Source of the DNA: Hymenopus coronatus
Taxonomy: Eukaryota; Arthropoda; Insecta; Mantodea; Hymenopodidae
Direction: 5' to 3'
Assembly (NCBI GenBank): GCA_030762935.1
Contig: CM060883.1
Span: forward strand, 52,660,001 to 52,724,000
Length of the DNA stretch: 64,000 nucleotides
Position 1 is the first letter of the stretch; every line of letters begins with the position of its first letter. The notes under the pieces were generated by a model. That model was not told the origin of the DNA. It ran no database searches and was given only the letters and a program-made list of their open reading frames with translations. The translations under genes were made by a program, and so were the position numbers. This document shows, piece by piece, positions 34,227-45,297 of this stretch.

Positions 34227-34552
34227 ATTTAAATATCTCTAATATGCGGTACTTTAATCAAAATGTTAGAGCAATTTTTGAGAAAACACTTTTCAGCATA
34301 TTTTCATGTTAAGGGTGGTTTGGGGTGGGTAGATTTGGTTTAAAATATTTGTGTCGCATCCTTGGAAAATGCTAAACTTAAATACGAAGTTTGGTACTCA
34401 ACTTATTTTTTTTTTTTTTTTGAGCTATGCTGTCTCCAGACATTAAAAGTTTTTTTTTACTCAGGGGACTTCAAAACATATATTTCCGGTAAATCTCGAC
34501 TTCGATTTTTGGGTGGAATACATTATATTCTCTACCTACTAAGTGCATAGTA
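34227..34552 (-). repeat. Dispersed repeat family (copy 5, - strand)
   Basis: Reverse complement starts at 34552 with TAGGTAGAGAATATAATG, then TTCCACCCAAAAATC, the ATATATGTTTTGAAGTCCCCTGAG block, a T-tract, the AGGATGCGACACAAATA block and CCACCCCAAACCACCCTTAACATG. It matches the copies at 16434, 35645 and 61486. Confidence 0.72.
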
Positions 34553-35644
34553 CGCGTATATTTTGTTTAAAGAAATAGTAAATACATACAAATGTGTAGT
34601 TGTTAGCAAGAAAAAAAACTGCAATAAAAGAAACTGGTATGTATTATTTCCAAGACTAAGAATAATAACTAGGATAACATCCATGCTGGTCTGCCCACTC
34701 TGCTCCACCCCTGTGGCGCAAATGCAATCAACACACCGGCTAGTTTGTTTATGGGTGGCACACATGGAACTTTATAGTGCACGTAGATTTTTAACCATTT
34801 TTAGGTTGGTGGTATGTACAACTTGTCGCGTGCTTCAGCTGTTTTAAATGCACGATCAATAAATCAAAGAAGAAGAGGAGAAGAAAACAACACGAAACAA
34901 TTTCAGAGTGTCTGAACGTTTGTTTGGAATAATACGCTTATGAACTGTGCGCTTTGTGAAGCTGTAATGCTATATTATAAACTCGAAAGTAATGATTGGC
35001 GCAGAAGAGATGAAAATCTACAATTCGTGTTTACAGTATAGAAGCTTAAAATGCAGAAGAGTCAGTTACCTGTCACCCCAGAAAAGGACACAGAAAAGTA
35101 AACTCCTAGAAATATCGTTTTCTAAGGTTCCTTTTTTAATGCTTTGTAAACAGGATAACACTTTGTCATTTCTTGATTAAGATAGATAGCACGCTGCAAA
35201 CAACTATATTTTTGAGCTTTTATAATGAAGACTTGAAACATAACCCATTCGCACAATGGTTTCAAACATTGAGGCTTATACACGTAGTAATTATTTACTT
35301 TATCACCCAGTATCCGAGTTTTTTAAAAAATATTTTAATGTGTGAGTTTTTTAAAAAATATTTTAATGTGTGCTAAGTCATATTTTAATTAAGTAATTTT
35401 TCTGTAATTTGGGAGCTTATTTTGGTCCCAAAAATACATTTTTAAAACCAATATTGCAACGCGTATGCACCCGGCATAAAAGTAGACAACAGACGATCAC
35501 AAGGTAATGGATTTGAATGCCTGTTGTTTATTTCTTTGAACTCCAATATATTCATATATTAATATAACATAGGTTACAAAATTTTGTATCAGGGTAAGTT
35601 CTGTTTTTTACTTTCTCTGTCAGATATGTACACACACTGTACAT
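34553..35644. other. Intergenic, no gene recognised
   Basis: AT-rich apart from a short GC-richer piece at 34690-34760. Contains the 28 bp tandem duplication at 35316-35371. Nothing else is recognised. Confidence 0.45.
35316..35371. repeat. 28 bp unit duplicated in tandem
   Basis: GAGTTTTTTAAAAAATATTT starts both units, and each ends TAATGTGT. The two units are identical, which suggests a recent slip. Confidence 0.9.
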
Positions 35645-36130
35645 AATAGCTAGAGAAGGTATTTTATTCCATCCAAAATTCTAAGTCGTTATTTCAATGG
35701 ATATATGTTGTGAGGTCTTTTGAGTCCAAAAAATGCCTTTTTGTGACTGTGGGCAGCATAGCTTGGTATTTATGTTTAGTATCTTCCAAAGATGCGACAC
35801 GAAGATTTTCAAGAAAATTCCCGTCCACAAACTACCCTTTACATGGAAAAATTGTTGAAAAGTTTGTTTTTCTCAAAAGTGTCTCTAATGATTTTGATTA
35901 AAATACGTATATTAAAAATACTTACATCACAAATAAAATGTATGGTCTGAATTTTCTGGGATTAGCTTCTGAAGTCCTCTTTATTCTGAATGAATTTTAC
36001 AGAATTTTGTATAACGTTAAACGTAAGATATAGACAAAAAATGTAGACCTCGTTAAAACACACCATTTATGTCATACACGTTATTCTTATAAAGTTGACC
36101 GTTTTCGAGATAGTTTTTGTTATTGGTTTC
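35645..36130 (+). repeat. Dispersed repeat family (copy 6)
   Basis: Starts TAGCTAGAGAAGGTATTTTA and carries the full block order: ATTCCATCCAAAATTC, ATATATGTTGTGAGGTC, TTTAGTATCTTCCAAAGATGCGACACGAAG (in pieces), CAAACTACCCTTTACATGG, TCTAATGATTTTGATTAAAA and GGGATTAGCTTCTGAAGTCC. The 3' end differs from that of copy 3. Confidence 0.75.
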
Positions 36131-36925
36131 GTTTTTAAACTTCCTAATTTTTCTCAAACGGGAAGCCAACTTTCATTTCATCACTCGTTTACTGTTGGCC
36201 ATATAAAGTGAGCCGAACCTCAGTTGTTTCACATAGCTACCAGCTTTTAAACATTTGACTATCGCTTTAGCCTAGTGTATTCCCTTATTCCCATTATACT
36301 TGCAAGGAAACAAGTAGTAAGACCAATTCTACTAATGTTTATCTCGATTAGAATGATGCGGATAAAAGAATAATCTTATGTATGAATAGTTTGTATATTG
36401 AACAGCTGGAGAAAGTTATGTGAATGGAACACATCAGATTTTTTCACTTAGCATTCAGAAGTGTCAATGTTTATTGGATTTAGCACAGTTTTTTATTTAT
36501 TTATTTATTTATTTTTTGCACTAATAGATCTTACGCATCATGAAATGAATATCTTTTTGTTCATGGTTCTAAAGAGTAACCAGTTCTTTAAGAATGTTTT
36601 ATAACAGACAGTAAAATCCTGTTTTCGTTTTCCTGAAAGGTCATGTGAATGAAATGAATTACGCACGACTCATAACTCACTTTTATTTGAAAGTATCAGC
36701 AATAAATCAACAATATTGTCGATATCTTCTGTGTTCAACTTCAGTTTGCCTTTCAAAAAATTGTAAGCATTCAAAATAATATTTTCTCACAGAATAAAAT
36801 GAGATAAAGTTACTTTTTTTTATGTTTTTCTTTAGAAAACTATACACTTGTACAAAAAACCACAAAACTAAATATATAAATCCAATAAGAGTGTAGGGTA
36901 GTACGTGATGAAAAGGTTGAGACAT
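36131..36925. other. Intergenic, no gene recognised
   Basis: AT-rich. Holds a (TTTA)n run near 36492-36512. No domain or repeat recognised. Confidence 0.45.
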
Positions 36926-36929
36926 AAAG

Positions 36930-37190
36930 GACAGCCCTTCCCTGTAGTGTGGTGGTAGCGTATTTGCCTCACATTTAAAGGTTCCGAATTCAAATCTTGG
37001 TTACGGGGTGTTACTCGCATAAGGTTTTTCTTTCCGGAAAGAGTAGTCAAGTAGCATTAAGCCTTATGGACCCTGGGCTCACTTGAGCATCATTTCATCC
37101 ATTTTATTAATCGTCCATATTACCTACAAGATTAAATGACCTTAAAAGTAAAAGCCAGCAAGGGCCATTTCACTTTCAAATGAAAAAGCT
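36930..37190 (+). repeat. tRNA-derived SINE, second family
   Basis: Begins with CCCTGTAGTGTGGTGGTAGC (A-box-like) and, about 35 bp on, GGTTCCGAATTCAAATCTTGG (B-box-like), then a body with GCATTAAGCCTTATGGACCC. The body does not resemble SINE family 1. No target-site duplication was identified. Confidence 0.55.
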
Positions 37191-40100
37191 AAGTGATAAG
37201 CGGAGAGTGTATTATAATAGTGTAATCAACAGACCAAAGGGAAGACAGAATATATACCTACATGAGATGAAAGCAGCAAGATGGTTGATAAATTTGTTGT
37301 TTTGTTTTTTATTTCCTGAAACTAGACTTCTGTCCCTAAAATGACATCATTAGGGTATTATTTAGCACATGTTGCATTAAATATTTATTAGTGTCTTAAA
37401 ACTGCATCATAAAGTGTTAATAATATCAGTTATTAATGGAATAAAATAATATAATACAACATTAACACAAGAGAAATATAAAATACATTGCCAGTAATGG
37501 CTTGAAGAGTTGGTTAAAACTATAAGATAGGTTTAGAGGAGCTCGTCTTTTAAAATGACTTGAAACCTTTTGGGGGACTAAATGAGCAGCCAATATTGTT
37601 ACACAATTTTAAATTTTGTCAATCTCATATGCGTGACAATAAGTGTCACTTTCATAGTATTGATCTATTTCATTACGTAAATTAGTCTTAATAACTACTA
37701 AGCACTGTACATAGATTAATTACAGCATAGTAAAGTAGAATATAGACATTTAGATCACTGGGTGCTAAGGTAAATAACTTCTTTACTGATTGAACACATT
37801 TTCGTTTTATTCTGCACTACTCTAGCTTTAACTAATAAATATTACGGTAGTTCTTCCAGTGTCAGAAAATGCTAATATAGAATTTTTAAGAGGAAACATT
37901 TCCTTTTACATTTCCATTGATCTTCAATGCCTTTTTCCACTTCTTTTCCGAATTACCTCTCTTATGTAGGGACTTGCAAGTCAACGTATTCGATCAGAAG
38001 GCTGTCTTAGAGAAAGCAAACTTGATCATAGAATTCCAGGATGCGGACTAATTTTTGCATGGCGGTAAAAACGAAGAAAATGAAACGGAATGATGAAAGG
38101 GATGGTAAGAAACTCCTATATCAAATTAATCAACCCAGTATTCGCCTATGAACGAGAAAATCCATGTAAAAAAACATCGGTGAGGTTGAACCGCGCCGGG
38201 ATTTGAAACAGGGACTTCATGAATGCAGACCACAACACCATCTCCTAGGAACTTTCTAGGTTCCTAGTAGGTAGCCAGACATTACTGTCTTGAGACCTCG
38301 TACTGCTCGGTTCAACTCCTTTTTCATGTTGCATAATTTCCTGAATTACCCAGTGTTGATATCTCGAAGGAAGGTCATACGCTATACACGTGACTTGATG
38401 TTCGTTTGTAATAAAAGGCAATTACACAAGAAAAAAAAAAAAACTATCTATCCATGTTCAGCAGTTTAATACTCCTTGTAATTGACTGATTTTAGGCAAC
38501 GTGGTTGCTTTAAGGTTTTTAAGGAGATGTAGCTGTGAAATTTTACCAAAAAAATTAGGAAAAATTAAAAATATATGATAACAAGGCAAGATGAATTTGA
38601 AACTGTAAGAAAATCCCTTTTTCCACTTGGCACATTTTAACTACCAATTAATTTAAAGCTGTAAATGGCAGGCGCATGCTTTTGAATAGGTATGAGCAAA
38701 TTTAAACCTTTTCTCGCGAACCGTTTTTCAACACATTTCCATACTCTGTGCTCCGTGACGCAATGTTTTACCAATTCGTTACAAAAATTTTATAATGCCT
38801 GTCAGAAATACATAAAAGAAAATTATCTTATTACTTTTCTTATTATTTTTTGACAGATAAATTGTTAAATTTTGGAAAATCTGGAGTTCTGAAGAATACA
38901 AAATGAAATAATTTTTCTACAACAATAATAATAATAATTTGAGTTAATTTAAAGCAATATAATAGATCTATTTTAAACTCATCTATTGTAAAACTTGAAT
39001 TTTTAATATAAATACTTTTAAAAATACATCACGTGGTTTATTTTTATTAGAGCAATGAATTTAGACAGTAAACATATTATTTAAATAACTGTGCAAGCTA
39101 GAATTCAGATACATGGCAAAAATATTACTCTCATTGTGTATAATAACGATATAAATGTCAACAATATATTATTTTACATATCGTGGATTTTACAAATTTC
39201 ACAGCTGCATCATCTTAGATATAATCAATCAAACATTCTCACTTTAAAATGACGTCTTCCACATATAATTTAAATTAGTTTCCTTTCGAAACATAATAAT
39301 TACATAATAATTACATAATAATACATCATTGAAATAAATCATGCCCTTTAAGAATGTTTCAAATTTCATAGGGGGAAACCGGGCAAAAAAAAAAAAAATC
39401 ATTTTCATAAAGCACATTTGTGTTTGAAACTGTAGTAATGTAGCAGAAAAGGTTTATTACAAAGTCATATATTAAGCTTGAACTGCCTATTATAGAAACG
39501 CTCAAATTGGATCTTAACAAATGAACGCAGGTTTTACTGTAAGAGGCAATTATTCTATTTTTGCCATATGATCAGTTATTCCTGGCAGTAATCTCAGTAA
39601 AATGCTCGAGATCTTCATAGAAGGTACACATTTTATGTACCCATCTTTGCAGTTTCATATTAATCCATTCTTCAATAGATCAGGCAGTAAATAGGTAATA
39701 TTTACTTTTTGGTTTTTTCTCTTTTTATTCTTTTCCGTTTCCCTTGGCCGCTCGATTTAGATTTATTTCCTAACACTACGTTTTTTGTTATTCTATAATT
39801 GGTGCACTGGTTGAAGCTTCAGACCTTTGGCATTTCCTCCGTTTGTTTCTTCAATCGAGGAACTTCCAATGTCAAAAGAATTCTTTTACCTCTCATCTGT
39901 TGACTCTTATGTGGAGGCCTATGGTCAGGCATTTGGTGACGAACTATTTCCTCTTTGACGTGATTTTGTGTTTCTCAATTTTCATTGCTGTCTACTCATG
40001 GATGTAAAGCGCAAAAATTTGTGTTCGGGATCGATTTTTCTGTCATTAATGCCGGAACGAAATCTTCTTCAGCGAAGATATTTCATTTTAATGCCATATT

Positions 40101-40739
40101 GTGAGGCGAAATCGCTCACCTTGTAGTTCAGCACCCCTAAATAAACATTTGAAATAGTTCACTTCATTTTTGGCAAATACAGTCTTGAAAAATGCCGATG
40201 CCACAAGTTTCATAATATCATATTGGTTTTTGTTTGGTACAGGCGACTTTTGCGCATTTGTGTCTAATATATACTTTTAAGGGGTGTAAATAGCCTTGAC
40301 CAGCGGCTACATTTCCCCTGCGGTGTGTGCCGCCCTAAAGAAATAACATTACTTCAGTTTCACCTGCTTAATACACCTATTTTAATGCCGGGTAATACTT
40401 GCGAGACGTGTGACTGCCCAAAGCAATATAACTTTCCTTTCTTTTGCTGTGCGCACTTTCTGGACGGAGAACTGCATCCAGAGTAAAAAACATACCCCTG
40501 TCAGTTCACGTTGTCACAGAACCTGGCGGACAGCTATTTGGAAGTGATTCCTGCATTCTTTTCTAGCAAATATATATAAAAAAAAAAAAAAAAAAAAACC
40601 ATTTGGATGTGTTCTATTCACACGACTTTCCCGATCTGTTCTGCAGACAATTTGTTCTTACATGTGTGGATATATTAGTAATATGTAAACGTATATTCTA
40701 ATGACCGGTGTCCAGATTAATAAATGTATTCCTATTTTC
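37191..40739. other. Intergenic, mostly unrecognised
   Basis: 3.5 kb with no gene I recognise. A tRNA-like antisense piece (B-box complement GCCGGGATTTGAAACAGGG near 38197) at about 38150-38330 suggests an old SINE. There are A-tracts near 38430, 39390 and 40578 and a short ACATAATAATT tandem repeat near 39290-39325. Confidence 0.45.
38150..38330 (-). repeat. Possible old tRNA-derived SINE, - strand
   Basis: On the - strand: an A-box-like part near 38260 and a B-box-like GTTTCAAATCCCGGC near 38205, spaced as in tRNA genes. The body and ends are unclear. Confidence 0.35.
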
Positions 40740-40752
40740 TGGACTTGTAGAC

Positions 40753-40768
40753 TGCGGTCTAGACCGCA
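40753..40768. repeat. 16 bp perfect palindrome
   Basis: TGCGGTCTAGACCGCA equals its own reverse complement. It is followed by CGATGTTTCACCATG and CATCTTCAGG; GAAGATGC and GAAACATCGG motifs of this kind occur near the 3' ends of Penelope-like elements, so this may be a small remnant of one. Confidence 0.4.
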
Positions 40769-40959
40769 TTGAAGATACCGATGTTTCACCATGTATTGAG
40801 CTTGGCATCTTCAGGGTAAGGTGACCCGTGGTCCGCACTGGTCACAGTTCGAAATTTGTAAGAATAGTTTTTTTTTTCGGAAAAGGAAGAGAAAATCATG
40901 TGAATTGAACCCACAATACTTTTTTCAGTGTGTTCCTTTTGCATGTATTTATTTATTTA

Positions 40960-41570
40960 TTTATTTTAGACTTCTGCGCTGTGCTCTTCAATGTGGTGTC
41001 TCCTGCCGTGTTGGTCTGCAGTGCCTTGCGTTACGTTGCTTCCACGTCTTAATTTCCTGGCGGTTGTCCATTTATTCCTGAACATTTTCCTGAGCCCGTT
41101 GGTGTATCTTGTTATCTGATGTTTCATATTCCTTTACCGAAACCTAAAGAAACAGATTGCTACTTTTTTGGGCCCATCTAATTGCATTTAGTCATGATGC
41201 GCCTGTCCAACTCCTCTTTAGATGTCTGCGGATTATTACTTACGTCTTTCTCTCCCTCCCTCCCGGTTTTTTATTTTGTCTTTCCTTTCACACCTAGTAT
41301 TTGTCTTTCCATTCTGCTTTGATATAATTATAGGATGGTTATGTCTCTCTTAGTGGTGCTTCAATGCTTGTATGTCGTACAATATTACTGGCAGTATACA
41401 CATATCCATGACATGTCTTTCAACCTCTAGGATGTATGATTTCTCCAACAGTATAAACTTCAATACCTAGGATTTTGTCCATGCTGCTGCTATGCATCTC
41501 TCTATTTCTTTCCTTGCGTTTCCTGAGAATGATATGGCCTGATAATTTCTTGAAAATATTTTGACAGCGG
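40960..41570 (-). pseudogene. Decayed LINE reverse transcriptase fragment (RTE-like), - strand
   Basis: Read leftwards from about 41570: ISFSGNARKEIERCIAAAWTKS, then after a frameshift LKFILLEKSYILEVERHVMD, MCILPVILYDIQAL and further on RWAQKSS. This is the pattern EI..RI..AW...W.LK, then CVLPVLTYG in the thumb region of RTE-type or related endonuclease-reverse transcriptases. Stops and frameshifts are frequent and the ends are approximate. Confidence 0.6.
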
Positions 41571-41780
41571 GTTCTTTAACCTATCACCCACGAAACTGAA
41601 TCCTGGTTGAAACTGGCAACACTCTTAATTATAACTCAAGTCAGCCTTTACGCAACCAGAGTGACTTGACTAATAAGGGGGCACCCAGGCAAAATATACC
41701 AGGAGACATGTCAAACCATATTCTCCAAAATAAAGTTATATAATTCACACCATTATACAAATATTGTATAAATTGTTACA

Positions 41781-41820
41781 GGGGGGTTTAAGGGCGCTCA
41801 ACTGCTAGGTTTTTAGCGAT
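41781..41820 (-). repeat. Short piece matching the LINE family 3' end
   Basis: GGGGTTTAAGGGCGCTCAAC and TGCTAGGTT match the 3' hairpin region of the LINE at 44001-44060 (- strand), but the second half of the hairpin is absent and no ATG-repeat tail is next to it. Confidence 0.55.
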
Positions 41821-43597
41821 TATTGATATTGTTACAAAAAGAGATACGAAGATAACGAGTTTTTAAGTGGTAAGGGTAGATAGCTTGGTAACTTAGTTGG
41901 ACCGAATGAGATGCAACTTGACCGAAACATTTTGAAGCGGGAATGGTACAAAGAGTTCAGCTGTTTACAGCTGTCCCGGCCCATGCTGGGGAAAATGTAC
42001 AAAATAAATATAAAGGGGTGAATTAATTCACTTTGGGTAATGCACAGGCACATGTTGAAATACACAGCAATGGAAGTCCTGAATAGCACACAGATGCTAC
42101 ACTTGAAGCTTGACCAGCACCTACTGGTCCGAAGAAAACAAAACGCCTGAACACTCTTATGTAACGTAAGGCCTAATCAGACATGGCATGATGAAGTTCA
42201 GTTTGTTTGGTATTTGCAAATAAGGTGCATCACATTTCAGGTGACAGAAGGTAAGGTATAACGTGGTGTGTAGTCTTCCAAGTCGAACCACCCAGCAGTA
42301 GATTGTGCTTGCGCGGCAAACAGGGACTACTGAGTTCCTGGGCAGAAGGACAATATGCAGGAGAAGCTATTAAACATGGGATTATAATTTTAGAAGTAGT
42401 TTCATTAAGAAATTTAAATATACTTATATACAGGGTTATTCAAAAAGAAAGAACAGAGTTCAAACATTATTGCTTTTAAACTACAAAAGATAAAAGCATG
42501 ATTCCAACGTTCAAGGAGAGAGAAAAGTTTACAATTGAAATAGCGTGGGAGGTATAAGTTCCAATCATGGCCGCAACGGCTAGGATCGGGATGAAAAAAG
42601 TAATAACCACGTGAAATAAGACAAAGAGGAACAATAATATTTAAAAAAAAAAAAACAAGCAGCAATAAACCAAATTCCGAGGGGTTAGTTAACGTAACAG
42701 GCGCTTCTATTCTGGAGAAGAAACGAAAATTTACAACAACAACAAACTCTTTAACCATAAATAGAACAGTTATAAAAAGTGAAAAAACATCAAAAGTAGA
42801 GCATTGACGGAGTAGAAAACAACATGGTCACTCTGGCGGGAGGTAACCTGCAGGTCTAGAGAGTGTGACTACTAGTTATTTGACGAACTCTGTAAAATCA
42901 GATAGGAATGCATTCCTGAGTATTACCGGATACATAACATGAACACCGAGAAAGATTCGGCGAATAACATAGACACACACCACATCTCAAACATAACGGG
43001 GCCCTATCGGAGAGACCAAAGAAATTCTCACGACGTATTGGGGGGGGGGGGAGAGGGGCGAAACCAAAGTCCCATAAAGCGCGATAAATAGGGATAAGCA
43101 TCTTATTTGAGCTATGACATGATACTGAAAGAAACTAAATCTTTTAACTCCTGGGTCTTTATGCCCTTTAACATCTTGTGTCAAAGACAGGATTTTACAG
43201 CAAATCATTACTAAATTGCGAAATAAAACAGCCTGCCGTTAAAATGGTCGCATTCATGGGCAAATTACATCCTCACTAAACGACTACTAGGGTGCGTCAG
43301 TAAAATGGTAAAGGTAGAATTTTCCCATACAAACGGTGTGCCAATGTTATACATGGGAATTTTAACAGTAACCAAAACATAATGTCGGCTAAAAGAACAT
43401 GGGGTAGTCTCCAAATCGAAGTACTGGTGCATTCCAGCTCCATGGAAGTGTTGATCAGCCGGTGCAGAAGAGAAGTAAAATGCAGCCAAGAAAAGGAAAT
43501 GGAACAAGCGAAAGAGGAGATAATGGTTCCTGCTCAAGAGCAAATCATCAATGTGTTTTAACATTAGAGTGGTACGGACTGAGCGCTGTGTATTACG
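41821..43597. other. Intergenic, mostly unrecognised
   Basis: 1.8 kb. At 42431 a mariner-like end (CAGGGTTATTCAAAAAGAAAG) preceded by TA is present; no opposite end was found. A G-run lies near 43040. No gene recognised. Confidence 0.45.
42431..42760 (+). mobile_element. Possible mariner-derived fragment with one terminal repeat
   Basis: Begins CAGGGTTATTCAAAAAGAAAG directly after TATATA, similar to the CAGGGTTACTACAAAAGAAAT end of the element at 10990. No transposase coding and no matching right end are visible, so its extent is a guess. Confidence 0.4.
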
Positions 43598-43605
43598 CAA
43601 CACTA

Positions 43606-43833
43606 TTTTTTGGAAGTGTTAAACGCCCGCTTTAACTACTTATGGCACCGCAGGCGGTGACACTGTTGACATATGAATGAAGATGGAGCACCAGTGGAAT
43701 GCGTGGAGAATCCAGAGAAAACCCGCCCCAGCGCCGCTTTGTCCACCACAAATCTCATGCGGTCGCTTGGAATAGAACCCGGGCCGTCTAGGTGAGAGGC
43801 GAGTGGTCTAACCACTCAGCCACTGCGCCACCA
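43606..43833 (-). repeat. tRNA-derived SINE, family 1, full head
   Basis: On the - strand it starts TGGTGGCGCAGTGGCTGAGT and has A-box TGGCTGAGTGG and B-box GGGTTCTATTCC, then a body with GGTTTTCTCTGGATTC, ATTCCACTGGTGCTCCATC and an end GCCATAAGTAGTTAAAGCGG. The flanks carry CAACACTA at 43598-43605 and 43834-43841, a target-site duplication. The tRNA-like head does not fold to a full acceptor stem, so I call it a SINE rather than a tRNA gene. Confidence 0.85.
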
Positions 43834-44000
43834 CAACACTACTTAGAGATAACGAATTGGTGTTCCTACATGTCTTGCATCTTGTTTCCAAGCGAGTCCG
43901 CTGAGGACACTATTTTTCAATTTTGTCAAAAGAGGTCTTGATCTTGCTACTAAAAGAACTGAGCAGATCTTGGGTAGGTGCGAACCAAGCGCGGTCCTGA

Positions 44001-44860
44001 GATGATGATGATGATGATGAATGGGGTTTAAGGGCGCTCAACTGCTAGGTTATCAGCGCCCTTAAGATAAAAATGGGGAGTTAAAACACCTGAGCTAAAG
44101 TATGCTAAAAAGGATCTCTATCTAAAGAGCTAAAACATAGATAAAATCAGTATAAACAAGTAAACCTAAGATAAAATAACTGTCCAGCCCTAAATCCAGA
44201 GCTGGCGATAAAACTATGACATTAAAACTACTAAAACAAGAGAGAACATAAAACAATAGTGACTGAAAGTTTCAATTGTGATAAAAGATTTCAAAAACCT
44301 CGCGTATCACTCAAGTATCCGCACCAAATTTATAACAGCAAAAATAACTTAAGGTGCATGCCACTTTAGATAAAAATTTAAAAACGTTCTCCACCGCCCC
44401 GGGATCATCGGGCAGGATCTCCGAAAGCCTGGCCGGTAGTCGTAGAGTGGCTCGTAGTGGTGCTAATAGAGCACACTCTACAAGCACGTGCCGAACTGAA
44501 AGCGCTTCGCCACAGAGCGGGCAGACAGGTGGAGGTTCCCTCTGAAATAAGTGGCTATGACAAAAAATAGAGTGACCAATACGCAACCTTGCTAAAATAA
44601 CTTCCTCACGACGAGAGCGACGTGAGGTAGTCGCCCAGTGTGTAGGGAGCTCCTTCACCTCCCGAAGTTTGTTGCCGAGAAGAGCGGACCACTCTTCATG
44701 CCAGCTTGAAATTACCGCTCTGCAGACAAGTCTAAAATCTTCGGCCGTCACAAAGTTAGTGGTAACACTGGGCGCAGATGCTGCCTTCTTTGCCGCCAAA
44801 TAAACCAGTTCATTCTCCGGCACGCCAACGTGTCCAGGAACCCAAGCGCACTCCACAACT
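44001..44860 (-). mobile_element. I-group-like LINE, 3' part of older - strand copy
   Basis: Right-to-left: the end of ORF2 from VVECAWVPGHVGVPENELVYLAAK (44860 side; RNase H C-terminal part) through PVCPLCGEALSVRHVLVECA (zinc-finger-like C2HC) to the C-terminus, then the 3' UTR with the hairpin and a (CAT)n tail at 44001-44020. The missing upstream half lies at 50744-55261, beyond the inserted + strand copy. The reading frame is mostly open here (44901-44311). Confidence 0.88.
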
Positions 44861-45297
44861 CCCCCCAGGGGCCTACTACGGTAGGTACGGGTTAGGCGCA
44901 CCCGGGGTCCCGAGCCACCTTGACTCCCTCTGTGGGCAACCTCAGAGTGGTGAGGGAGTCAGTAGGTGAAAATGCCCACCCACGTGTAGGCCGTGCGTGG
45001 AGACCCGTGTCGGTGAAGAGGAATATCCTGGTTGGTTGAGGGTTGCGTACCTGAGCCTGGGCTTCTGTCTTTCAGTAACTGGGGAGGGTGCGCAACCTAA
45101 TACACCGCTTTGGTTTCTGATTTGCCTAAACGGGAGGCTAGGGACTAACCCACCCCTAGTCAATCGGCCAGGACTAGGTATTACACCGAACTCCAGGGTG
45201 AGTGGGACGGCGAGCCCGCTATATCCCCTGTGTAGCCCTGTCACCCCAGTGGGGTGACCCCTCGTTGGGCTCCGTGGTGGGTGGGGAGCACTGGGGG
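44861..45297 (+). promoter_or_regulatory. LINE 5' UTR, probable internal promoter region
   Basis: Non-coding leader of the + strand LINE, starting CCCCCCAGGGGCC. It is retained in the older - strand copy (54852-55261), which also begins close to this point, so it is the true 5' end. It contains a short hairpin (CACCCCAGTGGGGTG) near 45242, also kept in the older copy. LINEs of this type normally carry an internal promoter here; no promoter motif is identified with certainty. Confidence 0.6.

Noticed and set aside
37191..40739. Possible host exons in the quiet 3.5 kb stretch
   Set aside because: No frame longer than about 60 codons, no conserved motif and no convincing splice-site pairs.
43770..43835. 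A genuine tRNA gene on the - strand
   Set aside because: A- and B-boxes are present but the acceptor stem is not closed, a SINE body follows and target-site duplications flank the whole unit.
44001..44860. A host RNase H-like gene on the - strand
   Set aside because: The frame is open but matches the end of the LINE ORF2, followed by the LINE 3' hairpin and CAT tail.
45202..45297. Upstream extension of LINE ORF1
   Set aside because: The frame is open here, but this is 5' UTR in the older copy, which starts with the same MNL.
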